This document shows, piece by piece, positions 26,438-36,311 of a stretch of DNA of 64,000 nt. The stretch comes from Sphingobacterium sp. UBA7855 (GTDB lineage: Bacteria; Bacteroidota; Bacteroidia; Sphingobacteriales; Sphingobacteriaceae), in NCBI GenBank assembly GCA_002500745.1, contig DLST01000010.1, positions 62,001 through 126,000 of the forward strand, given 5' to 3'. Within the stretch, counting starts at the first letter, position 1; every line of letters starts with the position of its first letter. Below the pieces are notes generated by a model, which had not been told where the DNA came from, searched no databases, and saw nothing but the letters and a program-made list of their open reading frames with translations. The position numbers and the translations under genes were made by a program.

Positions 26438-29005
26438 ATGGAAATCATCATGTTTACTCACCATCGCTTTTGGCGAGCATTTTTGGTCGCTGTGCTGATC
26501 TACTGCTGTGGCAGCAATGCCCATGCTGTGTTGCCGAGTTACAGAGATACGGCGGCCCGCGATTTTATAGTTCACGAAGCAGGTCCCGGTTTCCTGGCCT
26601 TAGTCAATAATGGGGTGCCTTTGTCTATGCTTGTCGACCCGCAAGATCACAAGGGCGTATTGCGGGCTTACGAAAATCTAAAAAAGGATTTTATACAGGT
26701 TACGGGTCATGGTCCCGACCAGCAAAACAACGGGCGCTCTAAGATCATTATCGGTACCTATGGCAACTCGAGCCTGATTGACAGTCTCGTGCATAAAGGT
26801 CTTTTGGACAGCAGTACGCTTGCCGGAAAGCGGGAAAAGTTTGTGATGACGGTGGTCAATGAGCCGTTGTGGGGAATTGATTCAGCGCTGGTTATCGCCG
26901 GCAGCGACAAAAGGGGGACGATCTACGGCATTTATGAGCTGTCTGCACAGATTGGTGTTTCGCCCTGGTATTACTGGGCAGATGTGCCAATCCGCAAAGC
27001 AACCGCATTGTACGCCAAGCCAGGTCTCTACACACAGGGGGAACCAAAGGTTAGCTACCGAGGTATTTTTCTGAATGATGAAGCACCAGCATTAAGTGGT
27101 TGGTCCAAGGCGACGTTCGGTGGATTTAATGCAGATTTTTATGAAAAGGTATTCGAACTGCTATTACGCCTGAAAGCCAATTACCTCTGGCCTGCAATGT
27201 GGGGGAGTGCTTTTTATGATGATGATCCAAAAAATGGACCACTGGCGGATGAAATGGGTATTATCATGGGGACCTCGCACCATGAGCCGATGGCTAGGGC
27301 GCAGGCGGAATGGAAACGCTACGGCAATGGCGGAGCCTGGGATTATGCTAAAAATAAAGCCGGGTTGCAGAAGTTTTGGCGTAGCGGTATAGAACGTGCA
27401 CGAGACTGGGAGTCTATCCTGACCATTGCCATGCGCGGTGATGGGGATGAACCCATGAGCGAAAAGCAAAATGTCAGTCTGCTGGAGCAGATCGTCCGCG
27501 ATCAGCGACGCTTGATTGCGGAAGCCACAGGACGGACGGCAGCCGAGACACCACAGCTATGGGCTTTATACAAAGAAGTACAGGATTATTATGATAAAGG
27601 CATGCGGGTGCCGGACGATGTAACACTACTGCTTTGTGATGACAATTGGGGCAATGTACGCAAGCTGCCGGAACATAATGCCTCGCCACGAAAGGGCGGT
27701 TATGGCATGTATTACCATTTTGACTATGTGGGTGCCCCACGCAATGCGAAATGGATCAATGTGTCCCAGATACAGCGGATATGGGAGCAGATGAACCTCA
27801 CCTATAGACATGGCGTAGATAGAATATGGATCGCTAATGTCGGCGACCTCAAGCCCATGGAATTCCCCATTTCATTTTTTCTGGATATGGCCTGGGATCC
27901 AGACCGGTTTAACGCCAGCAACCTGATGGATTACACCCGCGAATGGTGTCAGCAGCAGTTTGGCGAAGCGTATGCCACAGAAGCGGCCAGCATGATCAAC
28001 CGCTATACCAAATATAACCATCGGGTTACCCCCGAACTGCTGAACGAGCGTACCTTTAGTCTCACGCATTATAACGAATTTGACAGTGTTGTCAACGATT
28101 ACAACAGGTTGGCCATGGAGGCCTCGCGACTCCATTATTTGCTGCCAGATTCCCTAAAGGATGCCTTCGATCAGCTGGTGGCTTTTCCAATCAACGCCTG
28201 CGCGAACTTGTATGAAATGTACCATGCTAAAGCGATGAACGACTACTATTACGGAAGGAACGATCGCAGGGCAAATGACTGGGCCGATAAGGTAAAGGCT
28301 TGCTTTCTGCGCGACTCACTTTTTACCCACCATTACAACCATTCCATTGCCAAAGGGAAATGGATTCACATGATGGATCAGGTGCGCATCGGCTACAGCA
28401 GCTGGAATGAACCGCCTAAGGCTATCATGCCTGTGGTTCACTACCTGCCGGATACTGCCGTTCAGGGTTCGCCAAAGGTATTTCTGGAGACCGGCGGCTA
28501 TATCGCCATGGAGGCCGCTAGCTATGCTGCAGCAAGCAGCGCACCGGGGGTACAATGGGTTGAGATTCCAGACTTGGGAAAGACCGTGTCGGCCATGACA
28601 ACACAACCCGTTACAGCTAGCCTCGGAAATAACACCGCCCTAGAATACAAGATCCGCGTGATAGAGAAGCGAGAAGCAAAGATCATAGTACTGTTGTCGC
28701 CCACGCTCAACTTCAATGGAAACCGTGGGCTGCGCTATGCGATATCCATTGACGGCGGTCCCGAAAAGCTGGTCAATTTTAATGGACATTATAAGGGCGA
28801 ACTGGGACAATGGCAGGCACGCCGTATTATCGAAAGTGTGTCAGTACACAGCTTGCTGCCGGGACAACATACCCTTCGAATCCGATTCTTGGATCAGGGA
28901 ATCGTGTTGCAGCGCATACTCATCGATTTTGGGGGGCTGAAACCCTCTTATCTCGGTCCGCGGCAGAGCGCAGCAGCACAGTCGATAGACACGTACAGTA
29001 AATAA
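26438..29005 (+). CDS. GH115 family alpha-(4-O-methyl)-glucuronidase
   Basis: 855 residues with a signal peptide (about 1-29). The sequence is a GH115 match along its length: an N-terminal GH20b-like alpha/beta domain ending in RGTIYGIYELSAQIGVSPWYYWADVP, then a TIM-barrel with SYRGIFLNDEAPALSGW, LRLKANYLWPAMWG, MGIIMGTSHHEPMAR and AMRGDGDEPM. A C-terminal beta-rich region follows. GH115 enzymes remove (methyl)glucuronic acid from internal xylose units of glucuronoxylan. This is the first gene of the plus-strand xylan operon. A 52-codon ORF and then GH67 follow without a gap. An ATG at 26450 is an alternative start. Confidence 0.95.
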   Translation: MEIIMFTHHRFWRAFLVAVLIYCCGSNAHAVLPSYRDTAARDFIVHEAGPGFLALVNNGVPLSMLVDPQDHKGVLRAYENLKKDFIQVTGHGPDQQNNGRSKIIIGTYGNSSLIDSLVHKGLLDSSTLAGKREKFVMTVVNEPLWGIDSALVIAGSDKRGTIYGIYELSAQIGVSPWYYWADVPIRKATALYAKPGLYTQGEPKVSYRGIFLNDEAPALSGWSKATFGGFNADFYEKVFELLLRLKANYLWPAMWGSAFYDDDPKNGPLADEMGIIMGTSHHEPMARAQAEWKRYGNGGAWDYAKNKAGLQKFWRSGIERARDWESILTIAMRGDGDEPMSEKQNVSLLEQIVRDQRRLIAEATGRTAAETPQLWALYKEVQDYYDKGMRVPDDVTLLLCDDNWGNVRKLPEHNASPRKGGYGMYYHFDYVGAPRNAKWINVSQIQRIWEQMNLTYRHGVDRIWIANVGDLKPMEFPISFFLDMAWDPDRFNASNLMDYTREWCQQQFGEAYATEAASMINRYTKYNHRVTPELLNERTFSLTHYNEFDSVVNDYNRLAMEASRLHYLLPDSLKDAFDQLVAFPINACANLYEMYHAKAMNDYYYGRNDRRANDWADKVKACFLRDSLFTHHYNHSIAKGKWIHMMDQVRIGYSSWNEPPKAIMPVVHYLPDTAVQGSPKVFLETGGYIAMEAASYAAASSAPGVQWVEIPDLGKTVSAMTTQPVTASLGNNTALEYKIRVIEKREAKIIVLLSPTLNFNGNRGLRYAISIDGGPEKLVNFNGHYKGELGQWQARRIIESVSVHSLLPGQHTLRIRFLDQGIVLQRILIDFGGLKPSYLGPRQSAAAQSIDTYSK

Positions 29006-29007
29006 AT

Positions 29008-29166
29008 ATGAATAAAAAAATAATTGTAGTCATGGAAAACAACACACATTACTTACTTCCTAACTTCAGCCTTAATCTGTACGGATCAAAAGGTGGACGT
29101 AACGTACGAATATTTGAAATTGCATACCCTGATACAGTCGGTATGCTAAAGGTGGAGGGAAGCTGA
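29008..29166 (+). CDS. Candidate 52-residue small protein between GH115 and GH67
   Basis: An ATG two bases after the GH115 stop opens a frame of 52 codons whose TGA overlaps the ATG of the GH67 gene (TGATG at 29164-29168). The peptide starts MNKKIIVVMENNTHYL and contains LYGSKGGRNVRIFEIAYP. It has no signal peptide or membrane helix, and I do not recognise it. The exact fit between two genes suggests a translated ORF that couples ribosomes from GH115 to GH67, whether or not the peptide has its own function. It may also be chance in a 160-base spacer. A second ATG at 29032 would give 44 residues. Confidence 0.5.
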   Translation: MNKKIIVVMENNTHYLLPNFSLNLYGSKGGRNVRIFEIAYPDTVGMLKVEGS

Positions 29167-31214
29167 TGGGAAATGTGATCCGATATGGTGTCTGCCTATT
29201 GTTAGCCGTGTTGTGCTATATGGCAGGTCAGGCAGAAGACGGTAGCCGACTTTGGTTGCGCTACAGCAAGGTCGAAGATAAGGAAGCTGCACTGCGCAAA
29301 ATTCACTGCTCACTCCGTGATCCTGTGGCCAATACTGCAGTCCAGGAGTTACAGCAGTACTGGCGCAAAGGTGATGTAACGCTGGTGCTGGATAAAAAAT
29401 GGCCAAAATACCAGCCTGACGGATATCGTATCCGTTCGGAAGCGGGTAAGACGATTATTCGTGCAGGCAACAGTACCGGCCTGCTTTACGGAGCTTATCA
29501 CTTGCTGCGGTTACAGCAGATCGGGAATGAGCTTACGCAGCTAGATATCGTTGAAACGCCGAGTTACCGTTTACGCATGCTCAACCATTGGGACAATCTG
29601 GACGGTACAGTTGAGCGGGGCTATGCTGGCTACTCGCTTTGGAAGTGGGACGAATTACCTGCAATAAAGTCGCCTCGCTACGTTGAATATGCCCGTGCAA
29701 ATGCGTCCATTGGTATCAATGCGGTTGTGCTCAATAACGTCAATGCGTCACCACTGATCCTGCGCGAAGACTATATAGAGAAGGTAAAGGCTTTAGCGGA
29801 TAGCTTCCGTCCTTACGGTATCCGCGTGTTTCTATCCATTAATTTTTCGTCACCGGCGATTCTGGGCAATCTTCAGGATTCGGATCCGCTAGATCCCAAT
29901 GTGGCACGTTGGTGGAAGGACAAGGCAGATGCAATTTATAAGATCATACCTGATTTTGGTGGCTTTTTAGTGAAGGCCAATTCAGAGGGGCAACCTGGAC
30001 CACAGGATTATGGCCGGACGCATGCCGATGGCGCTAATATGCTGGCCGCTGCGCTGAGACCTCACCAGGGGTTGGTCCTGTGGCGTGCTTTTGTGTATAA
30101 CCCTTCGGCTGAGGATCGCGCCAAACAGGCTTATCAGGAGTTTGTGCCACTAGACGGCAAGTTTGACGACAATGTAATCCTACAAATCAAAAATGGGCCG
30201 ATCGATTTCCAGCCGCGTGAACCGTTTAATCCATTGTTTGGAGCGATGCCAAACACGAGCCAGATGGTCGAATTTCAGATCACTCAGGAGTACCTCGGGT
30301 TTTCTAATCATCTGGTATACCTCGCTCCGCTGTTTAAGGAGACGCTCGATGCCGAAACCTATACACGAAAGGAAGCGAGTACGGTGGCCGGGCTAACGCA
30401 AAAAGGGCCGAATCCACAGCTATCGGCGATTGCAGGTGTTGCCAACATCGGCGCGGACCGCAATTGGTGTGGTCACCACTTTGCCCAAGCCAACTGGTAC
30501 GCCTTCGGAAGGTTAGCTTGGAACAGCGGCTTATCCAGCGACAGCGTGGCGCGGGAGTGGCTCGCTTCAACCTTTTCGCCAGATTCGACCCTCGTTGCTC
30601 CGCTGTTGAAGGTGATGCTGGAATCGCGTGAGGCGGCAGTCAACTACATGATGCCGCTGGGTCTGCACCATATATTCGCTTTCGAACACCACTATGGTCC
30701 CGAACCCTGGGGCGATATTCCCGGTGGAAGACCCGATTGGATGCCTTGGTATTACCATAATGCAGATTCGCTGGGGATCGGATTTGACCGGACAGCATCG
30801 GGCAGCAATGCCGTTGCACAGTACCATAGCCCACTCAAGGAGAAGTTTGCAGAGCTGGGCAGCTGCCCTGATAAATATTTGCTCTGGTTTCACCATGTAC
30901 CCTGGAGCTACAGCATGAAAAACGGTCGCTCCTTATGGGACAACCTGTGCTATGCCTATCAGGCAGGTGTGGATCAGGTACGGTATGTTCAGCGTATATG
31001 GGATGGTCTTGAACAAAAGGTGGATGCGGAACGCTTTGAGGATGTGCAGGCAAAATTAAAAATTCAGGCAAAGGATGCCGTATGGTGGCGCGATGCCTGC
31101 CTGTTGTATTTTCAGACTTACTCCAAAATGCCCATTCCACCTACCCTGGAGCAACCGGTGCATAGGCTGGACGAATTGAAAAAAATTAAACTAAATCTTA
31201 AACACCATAATTAG
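29166..31214 (+). CDS. GH67 alpha-glucuronidase
   Basis: 682 residues with a signal peptide (about 1-23). An N-terminal GH20b-like domain (about 25-135) ends in STGLLYGAYHLLRL. The TIM barrel contains KANSEGQPGPQDYGRTHADG with the acid Glu274, KNGPIDFQPREP with Asp347, and FQITQEYLG with Glu375. Their spacing (73 and 28 residues) equals that of the known catalytic triad of Cellvibrio GlcA67A. A C-terminal helical dimerisation domain follows. GH67 removes (methyl)glucuronic acid only from the non-reducing end of short oligosaccharides, so it complements GH115. Its start overlaps the stop of the small ORF by one base. Confidence 0.96.
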   Translation: MGNVIRYGVCLLLAVLCYMAGQAEDGSRLWLRYSKVEDKEAALRKIHCSLRDPVANTAVQELQQYWRKGDVTLVLDKKWPKYQPDGYRIRSEAGKTIIRAGNSTGLLYGAYHLLRLQQIGNELTQLDIVETPSYRLRMLNHWDNLDGTVERGYAGYSLWKWDELPAIKSPRYVEYARANASIGINAVVLNNVNASPLILREDYIEKVKALADSFRPYGIRVFLSINFSSPAILGNLQDSDPLDPNVARWWKDKADAIYKIIPDFGGFLVKANSEGQPGPQDYGRTHADGANMLAAALRPHQGLVLWRAFVYNPSAEDRAKQAYQEFVPLDGKFDDNVILQIKNGPIDFQPREPFNPLFGAMPNTSQMVEFQITQEYLGFSNHLVYLAPLFKETLDAETYTRKEASTVAGLTQKGPNPQLSAIAGVANIGADRNWCGHHFAQANWYAFGRLAWNSGLSSDSVAREWLASTFSPDSTLVAPLLKVMLESREAAVNYMMPLGLHHIFAFEHHYGPEPWGDIPGGRPDWMPWYYHNADSLGIGFDRTASGSNAVAQYHSPLKEKFAELGSCPDKYLLWFHHVPWSYSMKNGRSLWDNLCYAYQAGVDQVRYVQRIWDGLEQKVDAERFEDVQAKLKIQAKDAVWWRDACLLYFQTYSKMPIPPTLEQPVHRLDELKKIKLNLKHHN

Positions 31215-31236
31215 CTCCTTTGGATAAAATTATTAG

Positions 31237-31325
31237 CGTTCTTCATCGAAGTAAAAACCGCCAAAAAAATAGTATTGGCCGTTGGCGAACGGAAGAACGT
31301 AACAAATTGAAATGCTTTTGTTACA
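31237..31325. promoter_or_regulatory. Dyads and candidate operator between GH67 and GH43
   Basis: A nested dyad (cgttcttc 31237-31244 with gaagaacg 31292-31299; cgccaa 31259-31264 with ttggcg 31282-31287) is followed by gtaacaaa...tttgttac (31299-31306, 31317-31324). The second one includes the 15-base motif shared with the GH115 upstream region. The first could be an intercistronic hairpin after GH67. The second lies just upstream of a promoter and suits an activator site. Confidence 0.5.
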
Positions 31326-31332
31326 TATTTTA

Positions 31333-31363
31333 ATTGTTGTAAATACACTTAAAAGTATGTTTG
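31333..31363 (+). promoter_or_regulatory. Bacteroidota-type promoter for the GH43-SusC-SusD unit
   Basis: ATTG (31333-31336) and TATGTTTG (31356-31363) are separated by 19 bases. This fits the TTG/TAnnTTTG pattern, about 35 bases before the GH43 start. The GH43 gene may therefore start a second transcript within the xylan locus. Confidence 0.65.
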
Positions 31364-31397
31364 TATTCAGATAAACCAAATTATAAATAAACCAATC

Positions 31398-33137
31398 ATG
31401 TTAAAGCGGAAAGGGAAAATCATGCTGGGCATGTCCGTCGTTATATTGGCGACATTAACGGCATTCAGTACAAAAGAGTATAAAAGAGAACCGCAGAAAG
31501 ATCGTCTTTCTGGTCCTGTATTTTCGGATTTTGTTTACAAAGGTGGAGACGCAATTTATAAGGAAAACCCGTTAAAGCCGGGGCAGTTTTATTCGCCTAT
31601 TCTTCAGGGTTGTTATCCCGATCCGAGTATTACGCGTAAAGGCAATGATTACTATCTGGTTAATTCATCCTTTTCGATGTTCCCAGGTGTTCCGATCTTT
31701 CACTCGGTTGATCTGGTCAACTGGAAACAGCTGGGGCATGTCCTCGACCGTGAATCGCAGCTAAAAGTGGGTACATCAGGAATTAGCGAGGGAATATATG
31801 CCCCTGATATCGTGTACAATCGGCATAACGACACCTTCTACATGATTACGACCCAAATCGCTTCGGGCATCGGAAATATGGTCGTGAAAACCAAAGACCC
31901 CAAAGCTGGAAACTGGTCCGATCCAATCAAGCTGGATTTTGATGGCATTGATCCGGCACTATTCTTTGATGATGACGGCAAGGCCTATGTGGTGCACAAC
32001 GATGCGCCTGATAAAGGTAAGCTGCGCTATGAGGGGCATCGTGTCATCAAACTCTGGGAATACGACACACAGAAGGATCAGGTCATTAAAGGAAGTGAAC
32101 GTATATTGGTGGATGGCGGTGTGAATCCAGCGGATAATCCCATCTGGATCGAAGGTCCACATATTTATAAAAAAGCAGGAAAATATTACCTGATGTGTGC
32201 AGAAGGAGGGACGGGTAGCGATCACAGCGAAGTGATCTTTTCGAGCGAACAGATAGCAGGGCCTTACACTCCGGCACCCAAAAATCCGATACTCTCACAG
32301 CGACATCTCGATAAAACTAGGCTCAATCCGGTGGAATGGGCTGGACACGCTGACTTGGTTGAGGGTCCGGGTGGATCGTGGTATGGTATTTTTCTTGGCG
32401 TCAGACCCAATGAAGTCAACCGGGTCAACACGGGACGTGAAACATTTATCCTCCCGGTAGATTGGTCCGGTGAATGGCCTATCTTTCAAGGCGGCATGGA
32501 GCCCCTTAAACCTAGTGCTCCAATGCCTGCCGGTGTGGAAAACAAAGGAAATGCTCCAGGTTATTTTCCCAACGGGAATTTTACGTTCGCCGACCCGATG
32601 ACTGCAGCGAAGCTCGACCACCGTTGGGTTGCTCTACGTGGAGCCCGCGAACAATTTGTACAGCAGTCCGATAAAGGTACCATCCTAAAGCCATATGCCG
32701 TTGATATCAGTGAACAAAAGCCATTATCCGCCCTCTTTTACAGACAACAACATAAGAACTTTGAGAGCACAGTATCGCTAAACTATGTGCCGTCTGCGCC
32801 CTCGGATCTCGCAGGTATCACCTGTCTGCAGAGTGAAAAATACCATTATGTGCTAGGACTGACAAAACAAGGCAAAGAAAACTATATCGTACTGGCTAGA
32901 AATGAGAACGGTAGCACCAAAATCCTCGCGAAGGAGAAGATCAATCTGAAAGGGGCTGTGCAATTAAAGGTCAAGGCGGTTGGCGATGCCTATCAATTTT
33001 CCTATGCCCTAGCACCCGGCCAGTTTAAGCATATCGGCAATGCGGTATCGGGCGACATCCTGTCGACAGACGTTGCTGGCGGTTTTACAGGTGCGCTGAT
33101 TGGTCTGTACAGTACCACAGCCAATAAAATCAGGTAG
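31398..33137 (+). CDS. GH43 family glycosidase (beta-xylosidase / alpha-L-arabinofuranosidase)
   Basis: 579 residues. An N-terminal hydrophobic segment (about 8-22) suggests export or lipid-independent anchoring. The five-bladed propeller has the GH43 triad: base Asp75 in GCYPDPS, pKa modulator Asp185 in DGIDPALFFDDDG, and acid Glu252 in WIEGPHIYK. A C-terminal beta-sandwich (about 370-579) is of the type found in xylosidase-like subfamilies. It would remove xylose or arabinose from xylo-oligosaccharides. It follows GH67 after 183 bases containing its own promoter, and precedes SusC by 79 bases. Exact subfamily and preference cannot be fixed by eye. Confidence 0.94.
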   Translation: MLKRKGKIMLGMSVVILATLTAFSTKEYKREPQKDRLSGPVFSDFVYKGGDAIYKENPLKPGQFYSPILQGCYPDPSITRKGNDYYLVNSSFSMFPGVPIFHSVDLVNWKQLGHVLDRESQLKVGTSGISEGIYAPDIVYNRHNDTFYMITTQIASGIGNMVVKTKDPKAGNWSDPIKLDFDGIDPALFFDDDGKAYVVHNDAPDKGKLRYEGHRVIKLWEYDTQKDQVIKGSERILVDGGVNPADNPIWIEGPHIYKKAGKYYLMCAEGGTGSDHSEVIFSSEQIAGPYTPAPKNPILSQRHLDKTRLNPVEWAGHADLVEGPGGSWYGIFLGVRPNEVNRVNTGRETFILPVDWSGEWPIFQGGMEPLKPSAPMPAGVENKGNAPGYFPNGNFTFADPMTAAKLDHRWVALRGAREQFVQQSDKGTILKPYAVDISEQKPLSALFYRQQHKNFESTVSLNYVPSAPSDLAGITCLQSEKYHYVLGLTKQGKENYIVLARNENGSTKILAKEKINLKGAVQLKVKAVGDAYQFSYALAPGQFKHIGNAVSGDILSTDVAGGFTGALIGLYSTTANKIR

Positions 33138-33216
33138 CTGCGATTACCTACAAAAATGTATTGAAATAACGATTATAAACAGAAGTGAAAACAAAATTTT
33201 CTTAAATCCCTAAATT

Positions 33217-36200
33217 ATGAGAATGACGAGATTTACTATTTTTGTGCAACTAAAAAGAGGATTACAATGTATTCTGCCCTTGCTCTTTTTGCTGGCAGCC
33301 CTGCAGGTGGCTTTAGCACAAGATAAGCTGGTAAAGGGCCTGGTCTCGGATCCGAAGAGACAGCCCATTGAAGGGGTGACCGTATCCGTTAAGGGCGGCA
33401 CCAAAAGTACCATCACCGACAAAAGTGGTGCATTCGCCATCGAGGCGGGCAGTGGTGCCGCATTGGTTTTTACCAATGTAGGTTACAAAACGACCGAAGT
33501 CAAAGTACCTGGCAGCGGAATGGTGCAGGTGACCCTGCAGGCTGACGATATTGCCATGGAGGAAGTGGTGGTCATCGGTTATGGTACCCAGCGTAAAGAG
33601 GCCGTCACAGGATCGGTGGCTTCGGTAAGTGGCGCCACGATGAATGAAGTGCCTGCAGCCAACATTAGCCGTGCCCTACAAGGACGTATTGCCGGAGTTA
33701 ATATGCAGCAGAACTCCTCAAAACCGGGATCGCCGATGCAGATTCGCATTCGGGGCACACGCTCGCTGACTGCCGATAACAACCCACTTATTGTACTCGA
33801 TGGAATTCCATTTGCAGGCTCCATCTCCGACATTAATCCAGCAGACATTAAAAGTGTCGATGTGCTGAAAGATGCTTCGGCAACAGCCATCTACGGTTCG
33901 CGTGGTGCAAATGGTGTTATCCTGGTAACGACCAATAAAGGTCGTATTGGACAGGCGGCACAATTGGCCTACAACGGTTTCACTGGCCTGCGCACGGTGT
34001 TTTCCAAATATCCGATGATGTCAGGTCCGGAATTTGCCGAGATGCGCCGCTATGTGGGACAATTTCAAAATACCCTCGATGAGTCGGACGATACCAATAC
34101 CGATTGGCAAGATCTCTTTTACAAAAATGGAATGGTCAATAGCCACGATATCAGTGTCAACGGCGGAGCAGAGAAAGGCAACTACAATTTTGGAGCGGGT
34201 TACTTTCGCGACGAAGGCGTGGTACCCTTGCAGAACTATACCCGATACAATTTACGTGCAGCGCTGGATCAGCAGGTAGGCAAAATATTCAAATTTGGGT
34301 TTAACCTCAACCAGAGCTATAGCATCACCAATGGCAATAACCTGGGGCTTTTTGGTGTGCTCAGCGCGACACCGATTGCTAATCCTTTTAATGCGGACGG
34401 CAGCTTGAAGTCGCGAATCCAACAGCAGATTTCTGGACAACAATGGGTACATACCCGCCAGTCCTACGAAGCACTGGGGGATAGTTACATCAACCAGCAG
34501 CGCGTGTTCGGTTCGTATAATAATATGTACGGCGAAATCCAGATCCCTGGCGTAGAAGGACTGACTTACCGCACCAATCTTGGACTCAATTTCCGCCAGA
34601 ACAATGACGGAAGTTACACAGGACAGGGAGTCTTTAGCGGTACCCCCGACAATGTGTCCACTGCTTCGGTCGCAAACGGCAGAACGGTACAGTGGGTCAT
34701 GGAAAATCTCTTGACCTACGACCGCACCTTTGCGCAAAAACATAATCTAAACCTTGTAGCATTGTATTCTGCCGAACAGAATACAAGCAACAGTACGCTA
34801 ATATCGGCACGCGATATTCCAATCGATGCGTTCCAGTTTTATAACCTTGGCCGTGCTCAGGGGGAGATCATCGTAGATCCCAATCAGCAGGGCTATGCCA
34901 AAAGTAGCCTGATGTCTTTAATGGGCCGCGCCATGTATACTTTCGACAACCGCTATATGCTAACGATGACCATGCGCCGCGACGGTTCTTCCCGCCTGGC
35001 GCCGGGGCACAAATGGCATACCTATCCGGCGATTTCAGCAGGTTGGAACGTTCACAACGAGAAGTTTATGTCATCAGTATCTTGGGTAAATCAGCTTAAG
35101 CTGCGACTAGGCTATGGCGAGACCTCTAACCAGGCTGTCGATCCGTATAAAACGCTTGGGCTCCTGAGCACAAGACCGTATAATTTTGATACGCAATTCC
35201 TGACGGGTTATTACATGTCTGAATTACCTAACCCGATCTTGGGATGGGAGTTTTCCAAAACCTATAACTATGGTTTGGATTTCGGACTTTTCAAGAACAG
35301 GCTGAGCGGTACCTTCGAGTACTATGTTCAAAATACAGACAATATTTTGTTACGTGTAGGGCTACCACCGACCAACGGCGGTGGGAGTTATATGGCCAAT
35401 ATCGGAAAAACACAGAACAAAGGCTTTGAGCTCTCCCTCAATGGGGCGGTGATCGACAACGAAAGTGGCTGGAAATGGGATGTGGGGGTCAATTTGTATG
35501 CCAATCGCAATAAACTTGTTGAACTGACCTCTGGAAGTCAGCGCGATGAAGGCAACCAGTGGTTTGTGGGCCATCCAATAGACGTCATCTTCGACTACAA
35601 AAAGATTGGACTATGGCAACAGGACGATCCATATAGGGATATTCTTGAGCCAGGGGGCAATGTGGGAATGATCAAAGTGGAATACACCGGTGAGTACGAT
35701 GATAAGGGTGCGCCAACACGTGCCATCGGTGCAGCAGACCGTCAGATCATTCATATTCAACCCAATTTTCTGGGAGGATTCAACACGCGTCTGGCTTATA
35801 AAAATGTCGACCTGAATGTGGTGGGAACTTTTCAGAACGGCGGTAAACTTATCAGTTCGCTCTATGGTAGCACCGGTTATCTAAACCAGCTAAATACCCG
35901 CTCAGGCAACAATGTGAGTGTCGAATACTGGCGCGAAGACCGTACGGATGCCAAATACCCTAAACCAGGAGGTATACAGAGTGGTGACAATCCCAAATAT
36001 GGCAGTACCCTTGGCTATTTTGATGCCTCTTATTTAAAGGTGCGCACAATCAGCATGGGTTACAATTTTAAACAGAAATGGGTAGAACGCATGGGAATCG
36101 GCCGACTGCGGGTATATGCGACGGTGGAAAATCCATTTGTCCTCTTCTCGCCCTACAATAAGGAGTCTGGGGGCGATCCAGAACCCAATTCTTATGGGGA

Positions 36201-36300
36201 CGAAAATGTGGCCGTGGGTGGCCTGAGAAGAATCCTTGTGGTGGGTACCAATACGCCAGCGATGAGAAGTTATATTTTGGGATTAAATCTTTCATTTTAA
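33217..36300 (+). CDS. SusC-family TonB-dependent receptor, xylan locus
   Basis: 1027 residues. Signal peptide about 1-34. The carboxypeptidase-D-like domain (about 38-112) contains LVSDPKRQPIEGVTVSVKGG. The TonB-box/plug region (about 115-235) contains MEEVVVIGYGTQRKEAVTGS, VRIRGTRSLT-type and KSVDVLKDASATAIYGSRGA blocks. The barrel ends LGLNLSF. There is no STN domain, which fits regulation by the hybrid two-component protein instead of FecR. SusD starts 11 bases after its stop. It would import decorated xylo-oligosaccharides. An ATG two codons downstream (33223) is an alternative start. Confidence 0.96.
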   Translation: MRMTRFTIFVQLKRGLQCILPLLFLLAALQVALAQDKLVKGLVSDPKRQPIEGVTVSVKGGTKSTITDKSGAFAIEAGSGAALVFTNVGYKTTEVKVPGSGMVQVTLQADDIAMEEVVVIGYGTQRKEAVTGSVASVSGATMNEVPAANISRALQGRIAGVNMQQNSSKPGSPMQIRIRGTRSLTADNNPLIVLDGIPFAGSISDINPADIKSVDVLKDASATAIYGSRGANGVILVTTNKGRIGQAAQLAYNGFTGLRTVFSKYPMMSGPEFAEMRRYVGQFQNTLDESDDTNTDWQDLFYKNGMVNSHDISVNGGAEKGNYNFGAGYFRDEGVVPLQNYTRYNLRAALDQQVGKIFKFGFNLNQSYSITNGNNLGLFGVLSATPIANPFNADGSLKSRIQQQISGQQWVHTRQSYEALGDSYINQQRVFGSYNNMYGEIQIPGVEGLTYRTNLGLNFRQNNDGSYTGQGVFSGTPDNVSTASVANGRTVQWVMENLLTYDRTFAQKHNLNLVALYSAEQNTSNSTLISARDIPIDAFQFYNLGRAQGEIIVDPNQQGYAKSSLMSLMGRAMYTFDNRYMLTMTMRRDGSSRLAPGHKWHTYPAISAGWNVHNEKFMSSVSWVNQLKLRLGYGETSNQAVDPYKTLGLLSTRPYNFDTQFLTGYYMSELPNPILGWEFSKTYNYGLDFGLFKNRLSGTFEYYVQNTDNILLRVGLPPTNGGGSYMANIGKTQNKGFELSLNGAVIDNESGWKWDVGVNLYANRNKLVELTSGSQRDEGNQWFVGHPIDVIFDYKKIGLWQQDDPYRDILEPGGNVGMIKVEYTGEYDDKGAPTRAIGAADRQIIHIQPNFLGGFNTRLAYKNVDLNVVGTFQNGGKLISSLYGSTGYLNQLNTRSGNNVSVEYWREDRTDAKYPKPGGIQSGDNPKYGSTLGYFDASYLKVRTISMGYNFKQKWVERMGIGRLRVYATVENPFVLFSPYNKESGGDPEPNSYGDENVAVGGLRRILVVGTNTPAMRSYILGLNLSF

Positions 36301-36311
36301 AACATTCAGGC

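Noticed and set aside
34252..34743. 163-residue ORF antisense to SusC
   Set aside because: Shadow of a conserved SusC barrel region.
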